Shown here: piece by piece, positions 1-11,849 of the stretch | Layout: the number at the start of each line of letters is the position of its first letter | Position numbering within the stretch: position 1 is the stretch's first letter | NCBI GenBank assembly: GCA_017979445.1 | Contig: CM030711.1 | Location: 6,541,221-6,605,220 of the forward strand | Reading direction: 5' to 3' | DNA length: 64,000 nucleotides | Source: Akebia trifoliata | Taxonomy: Eukaryota > Streptophyta > Magnoliopsida > Ranunculales > Lardizabalaceae | The notes under the pieces: generated by a model | What the model was told of the DNA's origin: nothing | Seen by the model: only the letters and a program-made list of their open reading frames with translations | Databases searched by the model: none | Program-made: the position numbers and the translations under genes

Positions 1-1950
1 TAGAGATCAACTGAGATTTTCCCTCATTAAGATTTTTAAAATTATAAGGGAAAGTATTCCTCCAAGTCTCTGTGTTTTATTATATAAATATTCATGAATA
101 AATCTATATATACTTACTCCTCGGCTTATAAAATCCACATAAATATAATGCGTTCGTCATATTTTCGATACCATCTTTTAATAAAAACAAATCAATTCAT
201 TCTGACATTCTTGATTTTGTGAAAAAGATTATTTGAAAGTAGAAAATCATAAATATAAAATTTAGTACCTACAATTTGAATATTTCTTCTACTTGAAGTT
301 GTAGTCAATCTATCTTAATTCCATACATTTCTTATGAACACATAAGTGCTATATTGGATTTGAATCAGATTATTTTTAGTTAAATTTATATTGATTGACA
401 AACTTCATTATGTTGTTACTAGCAAATATCACTATTTTTTATTTTGAATCTTCCAAGTCATCCCCTCAGAAGATCGATATCGAATTTTTTCCTAATCTTT
501 CAATAAAAAGATTCATTCTCTTCATAAAAAATAGGAAGCAGACCAATAAAGAATGCCCAAACCATCTAAGTCGACGTTCTCTTAGTTTATCAGAATAATA
601 TTCTAAAACTTATTAAACTATTATGAAAATCGATTACATATTGACCCAATCCAATTCAAACTAGATCAATAGACAGCCTAGATATACTCCTATATATGCA
701 CTTTTATTGAATCTTATTGAATTGATACTTCACAGATTTCCACTTCAAGCATTATCTAAAGTGGTCTTGTTTGCCCATCTCATAATATATATAGTTTAAA
801 ATGCCATCCATGTTGGTCTCTCTATATCTAGTTGGTATCTTTCTTGGGCACTGAGAAAAGCTTTGCTTTGAAGGTATAGAGCTTTTATGTGGACATACAA
901 CATGCTGGCCACGAGATTACATGATTAGTATGGACTTTCTTCCCACTCGTAATGTTTATCTTCAACAGCTTTTCTTACTATACTCCCCCACTTTAGTGTG
1001 CAACATATATTATAACCTATTGCGCATCACACTTGGGATTTTTTTAGTCTAGTTGACCAATCAATGAATGGTCCACCTAATGGTGAATTATACACATTAA
1101 AAGTCAGACTAAATTGTCATTTCTAGTAGTGTTGGATTGAAGAAGCATCTATTTTTAATGACTTGATACCCACCAATGTGATCTTTTCTCAAAGCCCATG
1201 ATGAAAATTGTTCAATCCAACTACTTAGAAGTCACCAATCAATCTCTTTTGTAGGCCACAAAAGGCTGCGATTAGTGGGCCCGAAGCACGGTGCCATATC
1301 GTAGTGTCACATGGCATTCAAAAAATATCACTACTCATTTATTTCATGTAACTTCGCCATCCCCTCTCCTCCCTCGCTCGGAAGCAAGGTCTCATAGTCA
1401 AGTTATAACCTAACATTGGGTTCCCACCCCGTCCAAGATAGCATGCAACATGACATAAATAAGAAATTTCAAGAGTTATTCTTCTAATTCCACTTGGGAT
1501 TGACTCACTTGAGTTTTCGAGTTGAGATGTTGGTCCTTGCAATTTGCAAAACAACCTCTCCGATACTTAAGTCAGAAATTAATTATATAAATTTTTTTTG
1601 TGAATATACATCATACCATCTCTCTTGGTATTCGCTTGTATTTATACTGCATATACTTTGTGATCGTGGCCTTTGCAGTTTTCACAATTACTTTTGCAGT
1701 TAATAACTTCCTCTATAACTCGAATTTGTTTGTTGACCTCTTTGTTATGGGACCAGATTTTGGATCGAGTGGTATAGTTACACATACATACATTTACACA
1801 TGTCTTTCTAGACTTTTTCAATTATTATCTTCTTTTTATTTAGAACTACTAGTCCACATGCACTGTTCTCATTGGATGATATTTCTATGCACACACATCG
1901 ACTGAGCACCTATCCAAAAATTATGTTCATGAACAAAGAAGGGCACAAGT
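1..1950. other. No gene recognised; downstream flank of CPS
   Basis: AT-rich. Short open frames at 395-598 and 1494-1905 have no recognisable protein features. Around 1339-1480 the sequence is less AT-rich but matches nothing I know. Confidence 0.5.
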
Positions 1951-2075
1951 TACCAACTCGCTTAGTTGGTAAAATCTTTGGGTGATGCTACCATTAACTT
2001 GGGTTCAATACCCACTGACACCAAATCATTGGTCTCATTAAAAACAGACATATCCAATGATAATATATACTAAAA
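1951..2075 (+). mobile_element. SINE copy, same family as 6098-6222
   Basis: CGCTTAGTTGGTAAAATC, CTTTGGGTGATG and box B GGGTTCAATACCC match the CPS-intron SINE along its length. No acceptor stem forms and the tail differs from a tRNA, so it is not a tRNA gene. Target duplication not found. Confidence 0.65.
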
Positions 2076-2084
2076 ATTTATCAG

Positions 2085-2190
2085 ATGTCAGTTAACATAG
2101 TTGCTAAAGCCTATGGTTAATGATACCATAGACCTGGGTTAAATTCCTATAACATCCAGTTACTAATCTTATTAAAGACATGCTTATTGA
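2085..2190 (+). mobile_element. SINE copy, degraded, same family
   Basis: TAGTTGCTAAAGCC, TAATGATACCATAGAC and GGGTTAAATTCC match the same SINE with more changes. It lies directly after the copy at 1951-2075, as a near-tandem pair, and ends in a TA repeat. Confidence 0.55.
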
Positions 2191-2619
2191 TATATATATA
2201 TATAGTTCTTTTTTTTTTTTTTTTCCATTTTTTAAGGATATTATCACCACTAATGGATTTTTTCTTGATGTTTTTGTTACTAAAATTCTTTAATAAATTT
2301 TATTCATATTAATTAGTATATATATATTACTTGTTTGGGCTAAATGAGCATTCTCAGATACCCTCTACATTTAATTTGTGCAACCCTAGTTCATCTTCAT
2401 AATGGGCTAAATTTAACTATACATCTTATATTAATCAAAGAAAAAAAGATGGAAAAATTGATTTAATTTTGGTATAAGGTAAGAATTCAAATTGAAATAA
2501 CTTTCCGAAAATGATGACAAGGGAAATCGACTAAAAAATTTATTTGAAATTATTGATTGAATGAACTATAATTTTCAAATTTCAATCATAAAGGAACACC
2601 TATTAAAAAAATATAAGGC
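2191..2619. other. No gene recognised; CPS 3' flank
   Basis: AT-rich, with a TA repeat (about 2189-2204) and a poly-T run (2211-2224). Probably contains the end of the CPS transcript. Confidence 0.4.
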
Positions 2620-2625
2620 TTTATT
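2620..2625 (-). terminator. Polyadenylation signal candidate, CPS
   Basis: AATAAA on the minus strand, only about 12 bases after the CPS stop codon. It is unusually close, so real cleavage may use a signal further downstream. Confidence 0.35.
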
Positions 2626-2636
2626 TCACACAATGA

Positions 2637-5600
2637 TCAAGCAATTGCCTTAAAGAGTACTTTGGCAATGTGACGGTTGATGGCAGCCGGTGTGCAATGA
2701 GCTGTGTAGTAGAAGCTCTTGGCGATGGTGAGGAACATTTGCTTGATCTCACGATCTAAGCCATCAGAGCTGCCAAGCACACATTGCACCACCTCTTGCA
2801 TGCTAGCTTCTGCATCCATGATCACGGTGCTAATGTTGTTCGACTCTGCATCATGATGGCTATTTCTTTTATCCTAATAACAAACATCCAAAATCTTATT
2901 AGTAGGTCAATTTATATAGTTAGGAGCGCAATAAATTTTCTTAATTAAAATGTCATCATCAAAACCTTATCTTAAGGATTTGGATTTGGGTTCACTAAGA
3001 TTTAGATTTCTTTGAAATTAGTGTAGAGTATACGATGCAAGATAATATATTACATGAGAAATATTAGATTATATTTTGTGTGTCTCATCACTAATGCTAA
3101 GTTGTGATGTATTGTGATACATAGATTAAGCATAGTGTCTAGAAGAAAATCATATGTAGAACTTAGCCCTAATGGGTGGAGGAAAGAGAAAAAGAGGTCA
3201 TGGTCGGGTGGTCCACATTTGTCGTTTATCTTACGAGGATCATTTTCTTTTTCTGTGCTTAAACATACCATGCATATTATGTACGTACGAGGATTAAGAA
3301 ATAAACCATTTAATTTCAAAGATACAAATAAATTCAAGATTTCACAAAATCTCATATCGATAAAATACACGAATTCACATGTATTGAAGACATTTCAATT
3401 TACAAAATTACTCTTATTAGATTTCGTGATTAACTTGAGATTCCATGAAATGTTGGATTAATTTTTTTATTCTACAAAATAAAAATATATCTTGATTGTT
3501 AATTTTGTCTTTTTCTGTTTTTGTTTTTACCTTGTACATCCGCATGAGACGAAGTTGGTGGCAGACGCTGTCGGTTAGTTGGGCGAGTCGATCAAAGTGG
3601 GGATGCGACAAAATATCTTCAGAGATACAACGGCTGCTGCACAGTGCTATGGTGCGCACTAGGAGTTCTGCTTCTTGGTGCTTGTCTTCATTGCTTTGCC
3701 ACGTTTGCATCCACGTCATCCACTGCAAAAATCCAAATATATTCGCATTTGGAATTGGGCTTTGTTTATTAAATTTTCTTGATTTGGTCATTTAATTGTA
3801 CGGATGCGTGCGATTGTCCGTTTGTTTGTTTGTGGTGGTGTCGCTTGAGTTTTGTCTTATGTGTCATGTGTGAGAGGGGAAGGGAGGGAAACTCACAGTG
3901 CGTCGCAAGCTGTTTCTTATATTGCTACCGTCCGCCATCAGAACGTCGACTGTGATGTAGTTTAGGGTTCCCACTATAGTCTCGATCAGTTGTTTTCCTG
4001 TCTTGTTCGAAATAGTCCTGCAACACAACACGACTTCTTGTTATACGTATTGTGTGTGGCATCAAAAATTTTCTCCTTCTTACATGTGCGCCATCACGTG
4101 CGACGCAGGTGAAGACAGAGAAAACAACACCGCCGCCAAGAAATCCCTGAATCTGAATCTCTTATGATCTGTTGTGCTTTGCAATGATCTCATGTTCAAG
4201 GGAAGATGAATTCCTTGGAAAAATGAACTCCAACGATGGTCTGAATTAAGGAAAATTTCTTAAAAACAGAATTGATTTTTACCAAATTTTAAATTTTCTG
4301 AAACCCCTCTGACATACATCCCATCATGACGTGGTATGAGTTATAATCACGGAAATTTTTTTATCGGGATACACAATACACATCCCTATAAATATATGTA
4401 ATTGTGTATCCTAAGAAAAAAAAAAAACATCTATGATTCTAATACATGCAACGTCAAGAAATATATCAGCTTCACAAAATTATTGTTCTTTTAAAATTCG
4501 TTGGTTAAATATTGATTTCGTGTTGACCCGATCCCAAAATTTGATGGAACCTACTTGTCAAGTCAACTTAACAAATCATTAAGTCAAATTGATTGAATCA
4601 GATCGAAAATGCATCTGGCCAAGTCAGAAACTTGACCGAGTTATTTGGCTATATATAACATTTTGTGGAGAACGAAATCTAAACTTTCATTTTCTAAAAT
4701 ATTGAAAAGTATTTTTCTAATATTTTAAATTAAATATATTTTTATTTAAGTTGACTTGTGAATTGACTCAACCCGATGAACATTTGAGTCAAAACAAGTT
4801 TTCGAGACTTAACACTATGATTTTAATTTTGGTGGTCTATGGGTCATATCGTCACTTCAGCATTATTCAATGAGAAGATATCATTAGAAATCATTTTCCC
4901 AAAAGATGGGATGGAAATCCATTTATGGTTATTGGGTGGAAAATTATTTTGGGCAGAAAATTAAATTCCAAGATATGTAATTAATATGGTACCACCTCAA
5001 CGACGGCCATTCTATGGAGAAATTATGAAATAATACGTACGTTAAAATTGTATTCTCAAGCTTACCTTTTAGAATCTCGATGATAATGTTCATCGCTAAT
5101 ACAAATGTTGATGAAATCATGGACAAAAGTTGCTCTCTCTTCTACCGATCTCTCCTTCAAAAATGATGAAATCACTTCGATGAGGACAGTGGTTCTGGTC
5201 CATGTGAGTCGTTCTGGTGATCGCTTGGGTTCAAAAATGCTCGCCATTGCCACAAAATAAGCCTCGAGAAGAGTTCTTCGGTTTAGCCCGAAATCTTGGA
5301 GATTATACTCTGTGTACCATCTGCATTGCATAATTCTCACCTCAATTATTTAAAACAAATATTTGAATGGTATTTTTGGTAATTATGAGAGAGAAGTCTA
5401 ATTTACTTACTTTTGTATTCCAACCCACTCCAATTGATGCAAAGCTTGGCACTTGTTGAAATCTAATTTTGCTAGCTCAAGATAGGCATTATTGCTAACG
5501 TAAGGCATCCTAATTGAGATTGTTAAGGATTCATGTTAGAATTCACAATAATATAAGAAATCGAGAGAAAGTGTCAGACATTCAATTGTTTTAGAGTCAA

Positions 5601-8600
5601 TATTTTGTTTACAAGGCCACCTCCCCACGAGTCGACTCAATATAATTTCAAAATGATCCAGTACGCAATTACCCTATATATCTTAAACTGATTAGTCAAT
5701 TTTAGGTTTATCATTATGGACCCAAAACTCGACGGAACAAACTCTTCAAATCAGCCGAGTCATCTTGAAAGTGTATCAAATCGGATCAGGAACTCGACTA
5801 AGTTTTTCAGCCATGTATATAATTTTAAATAATGCTGAAGTGACCTAAAGGACGTGAAAGTGGATAGGAACCATAGATGCTTTTTTCACTATGTCACTCC
5901 AGCACGACTCTAATTATTATTTGTGGAAAACAAAAAATAATTTTTTCTTGTTATAAAATATTGAAAACTAATTTTTAACTATTTATGAATTAATATACTC
6001 ATCCAAGTCGACTCCTAAATTTTTTACTCAACTTGATGGACATTCAAGTCAAGTCAAATTTTCACCCTCAAATGCAAGTTTATTAGAGTACTAAAGACAA
6101 GTGTCAGCTAGCTTAGTTGGTAAAGTCTTTGGGTGATGATACCCGAGACTTAGGTTTAAATCTCACCAACACCGAACTACTGAACTCGTTAAAAATGGGT
6201 TCACTGATCATAAAAGAAATAATATTAGAGTACTAAAGAGAGGTTTGAGGGTACAAATAAAGACCTGTATAAGGTTTTGCCAATCCACACGTCGTTTTCA
6301 CCACCATACTGGTCGATGTAGTATCTTGCCTCGATACGGGGTAGACTAGCATACCATGGCACGTCGAGAGCATATCTCACCTAGTTATTTCAATTTAAAA
6401 TTTTTAATTACATTAATTAAAACACGTAAAATTAAATTATATTATAAATCTATGTACATAAAAGTATAAAATTTATAATTTCTTAATAACTATATACCTC
6501 ACCAGGCAGATCCTTGGTTATAATCCACTTATCTAAAAGTTGCTTGGAAGCTTGTTTTTCTCTTAGAAATTTTGATGAAAATTCCTTGGCTTCTTCTAAA
6601 ATCTTCTCTCCAGGGAACAATATTTGAGATGCCCTAAACAGATTAAATATTCCTGTAACAGCTTGATTCGATTGTCCCACGAAGCAGAAGAATTCGCCAC
6701 CTTTTTTAAAATGTTGAAATACATCTGCAATTATGTAAAATAATTGATGTTATCTAACAATTCTTACCACATTTTATAACTTATGTCATTTACTTACCAG
6801 CAGAGACATTGTAACCATGTAATCTTAGAAGCCTAAAACCCATTGCAGTGTCGTCGATGTCATGAACTTGTGAATTTCTTGCCCAACATATTCCATCTTC
6901 ATTCCAATACCTGTTAATTTAATGAAATTTTAGTATTTTGGTACAAATTGTCCACAAAATCTTTACTTTTGTTCAAAATTTGACGATAATTGACTGTACC
7001 TGTGGATATAATTGAGACAATCAATAATTTCTGATTGGAAATAACGAGAAATTCCAAGGCGATCTAAGCGATCAAGTACCCAAATATGCTCAAATAGGTC
7101 TACTGGGTAAACATTAGGAACTGAAAAAAGTAGGACATCACAATTTTAGTAGCCAAACACCTCTGAAAAGCATGGTTTTAAATATTGTCCGAGACCGTGA
7201 TGACTTGTCCGATTCGTCTCGGTATAGTCCATTAATGAGACGGATTGACATGTCATCTCAAACATGATGAGTTTCTCATGTAAGGTTGAGGGCGTTCATT
7301 GTTGAAGATGCATGGTTTTAAATCTCGTCTGAGACTGAGATTACTCGTCCGAATTGTCTTGATATCATCCACCAACGAGACGAGTTGACAAGTTGTCTCA
7401 AAGGCATGATTTGCTCTAATTCTAAGGTTTTTTTTTTTCTTTTAAATCTCGTCCGAGATGACTCGGTCTTGATTATGGATGAGACGAGACGGCAAAACAA
7501 GTTTTCACCTCTTGGTTTTGGTGAAAATTAGAGATACTCCCTTGACTTTTGTCTCATACAAGATATTAACAGAGATTGACCAAAATGCCATCTACAACCT
7601 CTCTCCAAAGAATATGGATTTTCTGACACCCCGCAGACATACGCACCTATCATAGAACGGTAGATCATTTGCCTTAAGATACACCGAACCATAAATCTTT
7701 TTCTTGTATATCCCAAGGAAAATGATCTATGACTCTGTGATGGGGGTGTAAGGGGTCGTATGTCAGAGGGGGGGTGTCAAATTATCACGACTCCTTTTCA
7801 AAACCCCTTGATTTCCCCCCAAAAAACCATCTCTTCAACCTCTAGGAAAATATTTTACACTAGGTTTTTAATGCCAAGATTCTATATCTCTGGGGAGGTT
7901 GAAGATGGGTTTTTTGGGTCAATTTCTGTTAAGACTTTAATGGAAGACCAAATTAAAGTAGGTTTATTTCTAATTTTCATCAAAACCCAGAGAGGAATCT
8001 CAAAATTACCAAAAAAGGAGAAAACAGTAACAATTATAAATACATTAAAAAAGGTACTTTTACCTCCACCATTGAATCTTTCGACAGTTCTGTTTAGATA
8101 TTGTAGGCAATTCTCATCTTTAGTCTGCATAAGAGCAAATGCTGTTGATGATGGCGAAAACAAGAATGACCCATCTAAGCACTGTAGCTTTAAGAGCTTT
8201 TCCCAATCTAGACCAGCCATCCCTTCCAAGCTATGAAGTAGTGTTGTGGGCATAGTGTGCATTATGTCCTTTGGTATCCTACCCCACATACATAATAATT
8301 ACATCAATATATATATAGATAATAAATTATGTCTTGGGAGCTTTAAAGTTGGAAAGACAGAAACACAAAGTGGTTGTAATTATTTTGGATTCCAAAAATC
8401 AAAATCAATATTTTGATTTAAATTTATATTCTAAATCTAAACTTTATACCTTGTGAGCTTTAGATTTCTTTTAGCATAAATTTCTTGTAGAACAGGTGAA
8501 TCCTCAGGAACTTCAAGGTCTAACTTTCGGGCGATTTCCATTAGAGAAGGGAAAGCCACTTCAAAGCCTATGGGCATGTGCTCGGCCTTTTCATCTTCAA

Positions 8601-11548
8601 GCTTTCTCATGTTTTCTCGAATAAACGACATTCCTATCATCACAAGCCAAATTAATTAACCCCAAATTTAATATAAGGTAAATTCTCAAATAATTACAAA
8701 AGTTTTCAGTATTTCCAAAGTGTTGTTAATGTTGACAAAGTTATCATGAAATGTTGACAATTTGATAACATTTTGTCAACACTAGGTGGTAGTTGTGTCA
8801 ACACACGTAACACTTTCAGTATTTTTGAAAACGTCGGTAATTATTTGGGAATTTAGCCTTTAATATAAGGTCCTTCGCTATAGTTTTTAATATAATCAGG
8901 GACTAAATTATATTATTTTATACCTTTTTCGCATTTTCGACAGTCCATTTTCCATGACTTCAATGCAATCACGCAAGCTAAAGTGTTAATTATCCGATCG
9001 TGAGCAGAGAATATATAAGGATCGCCCCAAGAACCATCGGGGAGCTGATTCTCGACAATCCATTGAAGACTAGAAGGAAATTGAGGAGCACCACCATCAT
9101 GAATATCTTCAACTAGAGCAACCCATGCTGTATCATAGGCAGAGATGCTCATTTCTCCATCATTCATAGAATCCAACATTGCTCTAATCATGTCGACGAG
9201 CTTTGTTATCACGCTCAATTCTGAAACCTTCACCAATCAAGTTTTATTAGAAATTGGAATCCACAACAATGTAGGCGGGCATTGGAAAAAATAGTTGGCG
9301 GGAAAATTAAAATTCAAATTACCTTAAGAACTTCCCCTTCATTGCTATCTCTTTTTATGATCTCTTGCCAGTCAATCTCTGGTAGATAATTTTGTAATCT
9401 ATCTGTCTTCACTGGAACAAGTGCTCATTCATGATTACAAATGTAATATTTTAAAAAATAAAAAATTTATGAAATTCCCGTTTCGGTGCATTATTTATTT
9501 TAATTCAGAAAACGATAAATAATGATTTTCGGAATTAAATTTTCTACCAAAAAAAAAACTTCTAAGTGAAATTAGAAAAATACCCTTCTAAATTATATGG
9601 TTTAAATATAATAAACACTAAGGGAATATTTTAGTAATTTAAAATACCCTTTAGTATTTATTATTACACTAATGATAATCTAACTTGAAAACTTTCACTC
9701 GGTCAACGTGGCAAGTGCATGAATCATAGATCTTTTTTTTTGTGTATGCCGAAGAAAAAGATCTATGGTTCAGGCACTTACCATATTGATCGAGTGAAAA
9801 TTTTTGAGTCAGAGTATTGTGACTCTTATCATTAAACAACACATATTTAGAAGAGTATTTTTATAATGGGTAGGGATCCATTGACTCATAAGAATGACTC
9901 GCACAAAATCTAGTGGTTGAGATTTATGAGTAATTTTTGATAACACAAATCTCGAATATACTTATCCCAAGGATAAATCTCAACCATTGGATTTTGCATT
10001 TAAAGGGTTGGGATCATGTGTTTTTCCTTGAATCATTCTTAGGAGTCAAGGGATCTTGGTCCTTTTTATAATTTAACTTAAAATTTTCTTATTTGATAAA
10101 TGTTTTTAGAGTCGTGCCAGAGTGACCTCAAGCTGTAGAACCTCATTTCGCACTTCTTAAAATGAAAGTAGATATAGATACTTTTTCACTCTTATCTCGA
10201 TGAAAAGCATCTATGGTTCTCATACATTTTCACGTCAAGAAATGCGATATGAGATTTTAGCTTGAAGTCACTTTAGCATTATTCATGTTTTGAATAAGGG
10301 TTTTTTTTTTAATTTAATTTTTTTTTACCTTGAGTAGAAGATTTGTATGTCCCATTGCAAATCCAAGAAAGACGGCTAGAATTAGCCCATTTATCTCTGC
10401 TATCTTTTAACCAAACACCTAATGAATAAGGATTAAAAATAATGATTAGCTTACATACTAATTATTTAATTAAGGAGAATGCTAACGTTAAGACCTCATT
10501 GAGACCTTAACATCGTCCAATACTTTTTTATTTCAATAATACCCTTTTTTATTTTATTTTTAGTGAAAAAGATATATATATATATATATTATTCCATTAA
10601 CAAATGCATTTATCAGGTAGACATTAAAAAAAAAAATCAAAATACTTAAATGCTCATATAATTTATTAGGTAAATAAATATTTATTAAATAAAAGATTAA
10701 TACACCTTTCTCTTTATTTATCATTAAAAGACAAAATAAGAAGGGGTATTACCGAAAAATGAATATGATGAACATTACTAATGTCGCCAGCCGCCAGAGG
10801 TATTGGATGTTAGCGTTCCCAACAAATAGGAATTAAATGAAAAAGAATTTTTTTTAATTAAGACTCTGTTAACATAGAAATTACGATACCGCCATTGTAA
10901 AAGCTTGCCATTTGAGGCAAGTTGACCACTGGTATCTCTTGTAGAATCCATCACTTTCAATATAGGATATCTAAATCTGAAGCGGCAATCGTAAAGCAAA
11001 AAAAAATGATTTTCTTTTATAAAGAAAGAACTTCAAAAATATTAAAATAAATACAGAATTTTCTCAGAAAAAACTTTATTCTTCAACCAATTGAGCTTCA
11101 ACTTCTCAAAAAACAAAAACAAAAAAAACTAATCCAAAAAATTTAAAAATAAAAAATTCGATCTGTTCAGCTTGGAATCGGCGCTAACGAAGATCTAATT
11201 CTTTGGATAATAATAAGAGATAAAATTCCGATTCTTCAAAGAGAGCTTCTATTGCCACACCAACTTTTGCTAACGCCACCAATTCTTTGGTGATTTACAC
11301 ATTGGTGTGGCAATAGAATCTTTCTTCTTCAACGACAAGAAAATTCTAACTTTTCTCACGGAAGCTTCTGCGAGAGAAAATGCAATTAGTGTGTCAGTTT
11401 TTTTTTTCCGGCGAGAAAATTCTAACTTTTCTCGCCGGATACATCGAATCTTACCGGATAGTGATGCAGGTGGATCTGACGCAGTGAAGGATGAGCGTGA
11501 GAAGCTTAGAATCTCTGGTGAAAGGAGGAGAGAAGCCGAAGACGCCAT
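2637..11548 (-). CDS. CPS: ent-copalyl diphosphate synthase (class II diterpene cyclase), complete, 15 exons
   Basis: Cyclises geranylgeranyl diphosphate to copalyl diphosphate in plastids, the first committed step to gibberellins. Exons, in gene order: 11548-11455, 10418-10329, 9411-9323, 9227-8924, 8633-8450, 8278-8064, 7120-7000, 6910-6798, 6724-6498, 6380-6265, 5509-5411, 5320-5066, 4017-3897, 3722-3531, 2873-2637. All borders are GT/AG and phases join to 2457 nt, 818 aa, normal for the family. Visible in order: a Ser-rich transit peptide ([11 protein letters not shown]), SAYDTAW at 120-126, QLPDGSWG at 152-159, LHS (His269), PNV (Asn328), FEHIW (His337), DIDD at 383-386, and the family C-terminus. 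No DDxxD class I motif is seen, so it is monofunctional. His269/Asn328 match the catalytic base dyad of Arabidopsis CPS, and His337 matches the His linked to Mg2+ inhibition of gibberellin-type enzymes (family knowledge). Exon 1 is the least certain part; it rests on phase, transit-peptide character and a nearby TATA box. Introns carry several MITEs and a SINE. Confidence 0.95.
4310..4465. mobile_element. MITE, superfamily M1 (CPS intron 12)
   Basis: GACATACATCCCATCATGACG, GGGATACACAATACACATCC, TATGTAATTGTGTATCC and CATCTATGATTCTAATACAT. Closest to the copy at 24285-24425. Confidence 0.55.
4490..4815. repeat. Dispersed repeat R1 (CPS intron 12)
   Basis: Shares with 5615-6075 the phrases TGACCCGATCCCAAAA, CAAGTCAACTT, TCAGATCGAAAATGC, TTTGGCTATATATAA, AATATTGAAAA and GACTCAACCCGATGAAC. 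Pieces of the same family occur near 12960-13030, 23720-23800 and 38310-38375. Confidence 0.55.
5615..6075. repeat. Dispersed repeat R1 with nested MITE (CPS intron between exons 10 and 11)
   Basis: Same order of phrases as 4490-4815. It is interrupted at about 5826-5913 by an M1 MITE (AATAATGCTGAAGTGACC ... TCCAGCACGACTCTAATTATT) with GGAACCATAGATGC in its core. Confidence 0.6.
6098..6222 (+). mobile_element. tRNA-derived SINE with 17 bp target duplication, in a CPS intron
   Basis: A body of about 125 bp flanked by the perfect 17 bp repeat TATTAGAGTACTAAAGA (6081-6097 and 6223-6239). Box A (TAGCTTAGTTGG) and box B (GGTTTAAATCTC) of a pol III promoter are well kept. It is inserted antisense to CPS in the intron between exons 10 and 11, about 45 bases from exon 10. 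Confidence 0.85.
7160..7510. repeat. Imperfect tandem repeat in CPS intron 6
   Basis: A unit starting GCATGGTTTTAAAT, then TCGTCTGAGAC, CTCGTCCGAATTGTC and AACGAGACGAGTTGAC, occurs at about 7171-7290 and 7311-7420, with a partial third unit at 7438-7510. Confidence 0.65.
7618..7792. mobile_element. MITE, superfamily M1 (CPS intron 6)
   Basis: CTGACACCCCGCAGACATAC, AACCATAAATCTTTTTC, GAAAATGATCTATGACTC and the right end GTCAAATTATCACGACTCC. The right terminus (ATTATCACGACTC) is shared with the copies at 40.9 and 48.4 kb. Confidence 0.6.
8679..8858. mobile_element. Palindromic MITE, family M2 (CPS intron 4)
   Basis: AAATTCTCAAATAATTACA at one end and GGTAATTATTTGGGAATTT at the other, with inner GTTGACAATTTGATAACATT. 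Copies also at 32233-32390 and 59546-59728. Confidence 0.75.
9690..9832. mobile_element. Palindromic MITE, superfamily M1 (CPS intron 2)
   Basis: TTTCACTCGGTCAACGTGGC, CATAGATCTTTTTTTTTG, GAAAAAGATCTATGGTTC and ATCGAGTGAAAATTTTTGAG form a hairpin. Confidence 0.7.
9870..10062. mobile_element. Palindromic MITE, family M3 (CPS intron 2)
   Basis: GGGATCCATTGACTCATAAG at the left and CTTAGGAGTCAAGGGATCTTG at the right, with inner AACCATTGGATTTTGC. Same family at 35885-36090 and 36140-36353. Confidence 0.7.
10110..10284. mobile_element. Palindromic MITE, superfamily M1
   Basis: Arms AGAGTCGTGCCAGAGTGACC and AGTCACTTTAGCATTATT, core GATATAGATACTTTTTC / GAAAAGCATCTATGGTTC. It lies in CPS intron 2, close to exon 2. 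Confidence 0.75.
11240..11320. mobile_element. Palindromic MITE, family M4 (CPS intron 1)
   Basis: GAGAGCTTCTATTGCCACAC and GGTGTGGCAATAGAATC are inverted, with CAACTTTTGCTAACGCC inside. It lies in intron 1, 135 bases from exon 1. Confidence 0.7.
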
Positions 11549-11658
11549 TTTTGAAGGTTAAAGAGAGATAGAGAGAAAGAGAGAGAGAGAGGTTTGCCAA
11601 TAGATTCCCGCTAAGTGGTGGTGCATGGGATCATCTAACATTATGAAATTGAGTACAC

Positions 11659-11665
11659 TTTTATA
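11659..11665 (-). promoter_or_regulatory. TATA box of the CPS gene (candidate)
   Basis: TATAAAA on the minus strand, 111 bases upstream of the chosen CPS start codon. Between it and the ATG the minus strand is a CT-rich leader (GA repeats on the plus strand at about 11564-11591), a common layout for plant 5' UTRs. This supports 11548 as the true start. No transcript evidence is available. Confidence 0.5.
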
Positions 11666-11849
11666 TTGTCTCCCTTGTGTGTCTTGAGCGTAGTTTTTCT
11701 GAACCGGATTTTGGAGGCGGATCGATCTGAGTCTCTGTGTGATTCGGACACTCCGATCTGACTCGGAGTACTTAAACCTTTTCATTAGAGTTTATAGCCA
11801 TTTTTTTTTACATTAATTTAAATATTTCAAAAATCATGATTTACAATAG

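Noticed and set aside
1494..1905. Overlapping open frames of 69 and 101 residues
   Set aside because: Hydrophobic composition from AT-rich DNA; no splice or family evidence.
1951..2030. Possible tRNA gene
   Set aside because: Box A and B are present, but no acceptor or anticodon stem forms, and the same sequence recurs as a dispersed SINE.
7760..8236. 158-residue plus-strand open frame
   Set aside because: Lies antisense over CPS exon 6 and its intron; the minus-strand frame there matches CPS closely, so this is a shadow.
10778..10999. Minus-strand frame ([19 protein letters not shown]) as an extra CPS exon
   Set aside because: It has a possible acceptor, but no need for it: exon 1 joins exon 2 in phase without it, and CPS relatives have no such segment. 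Kept as an alternative to test.
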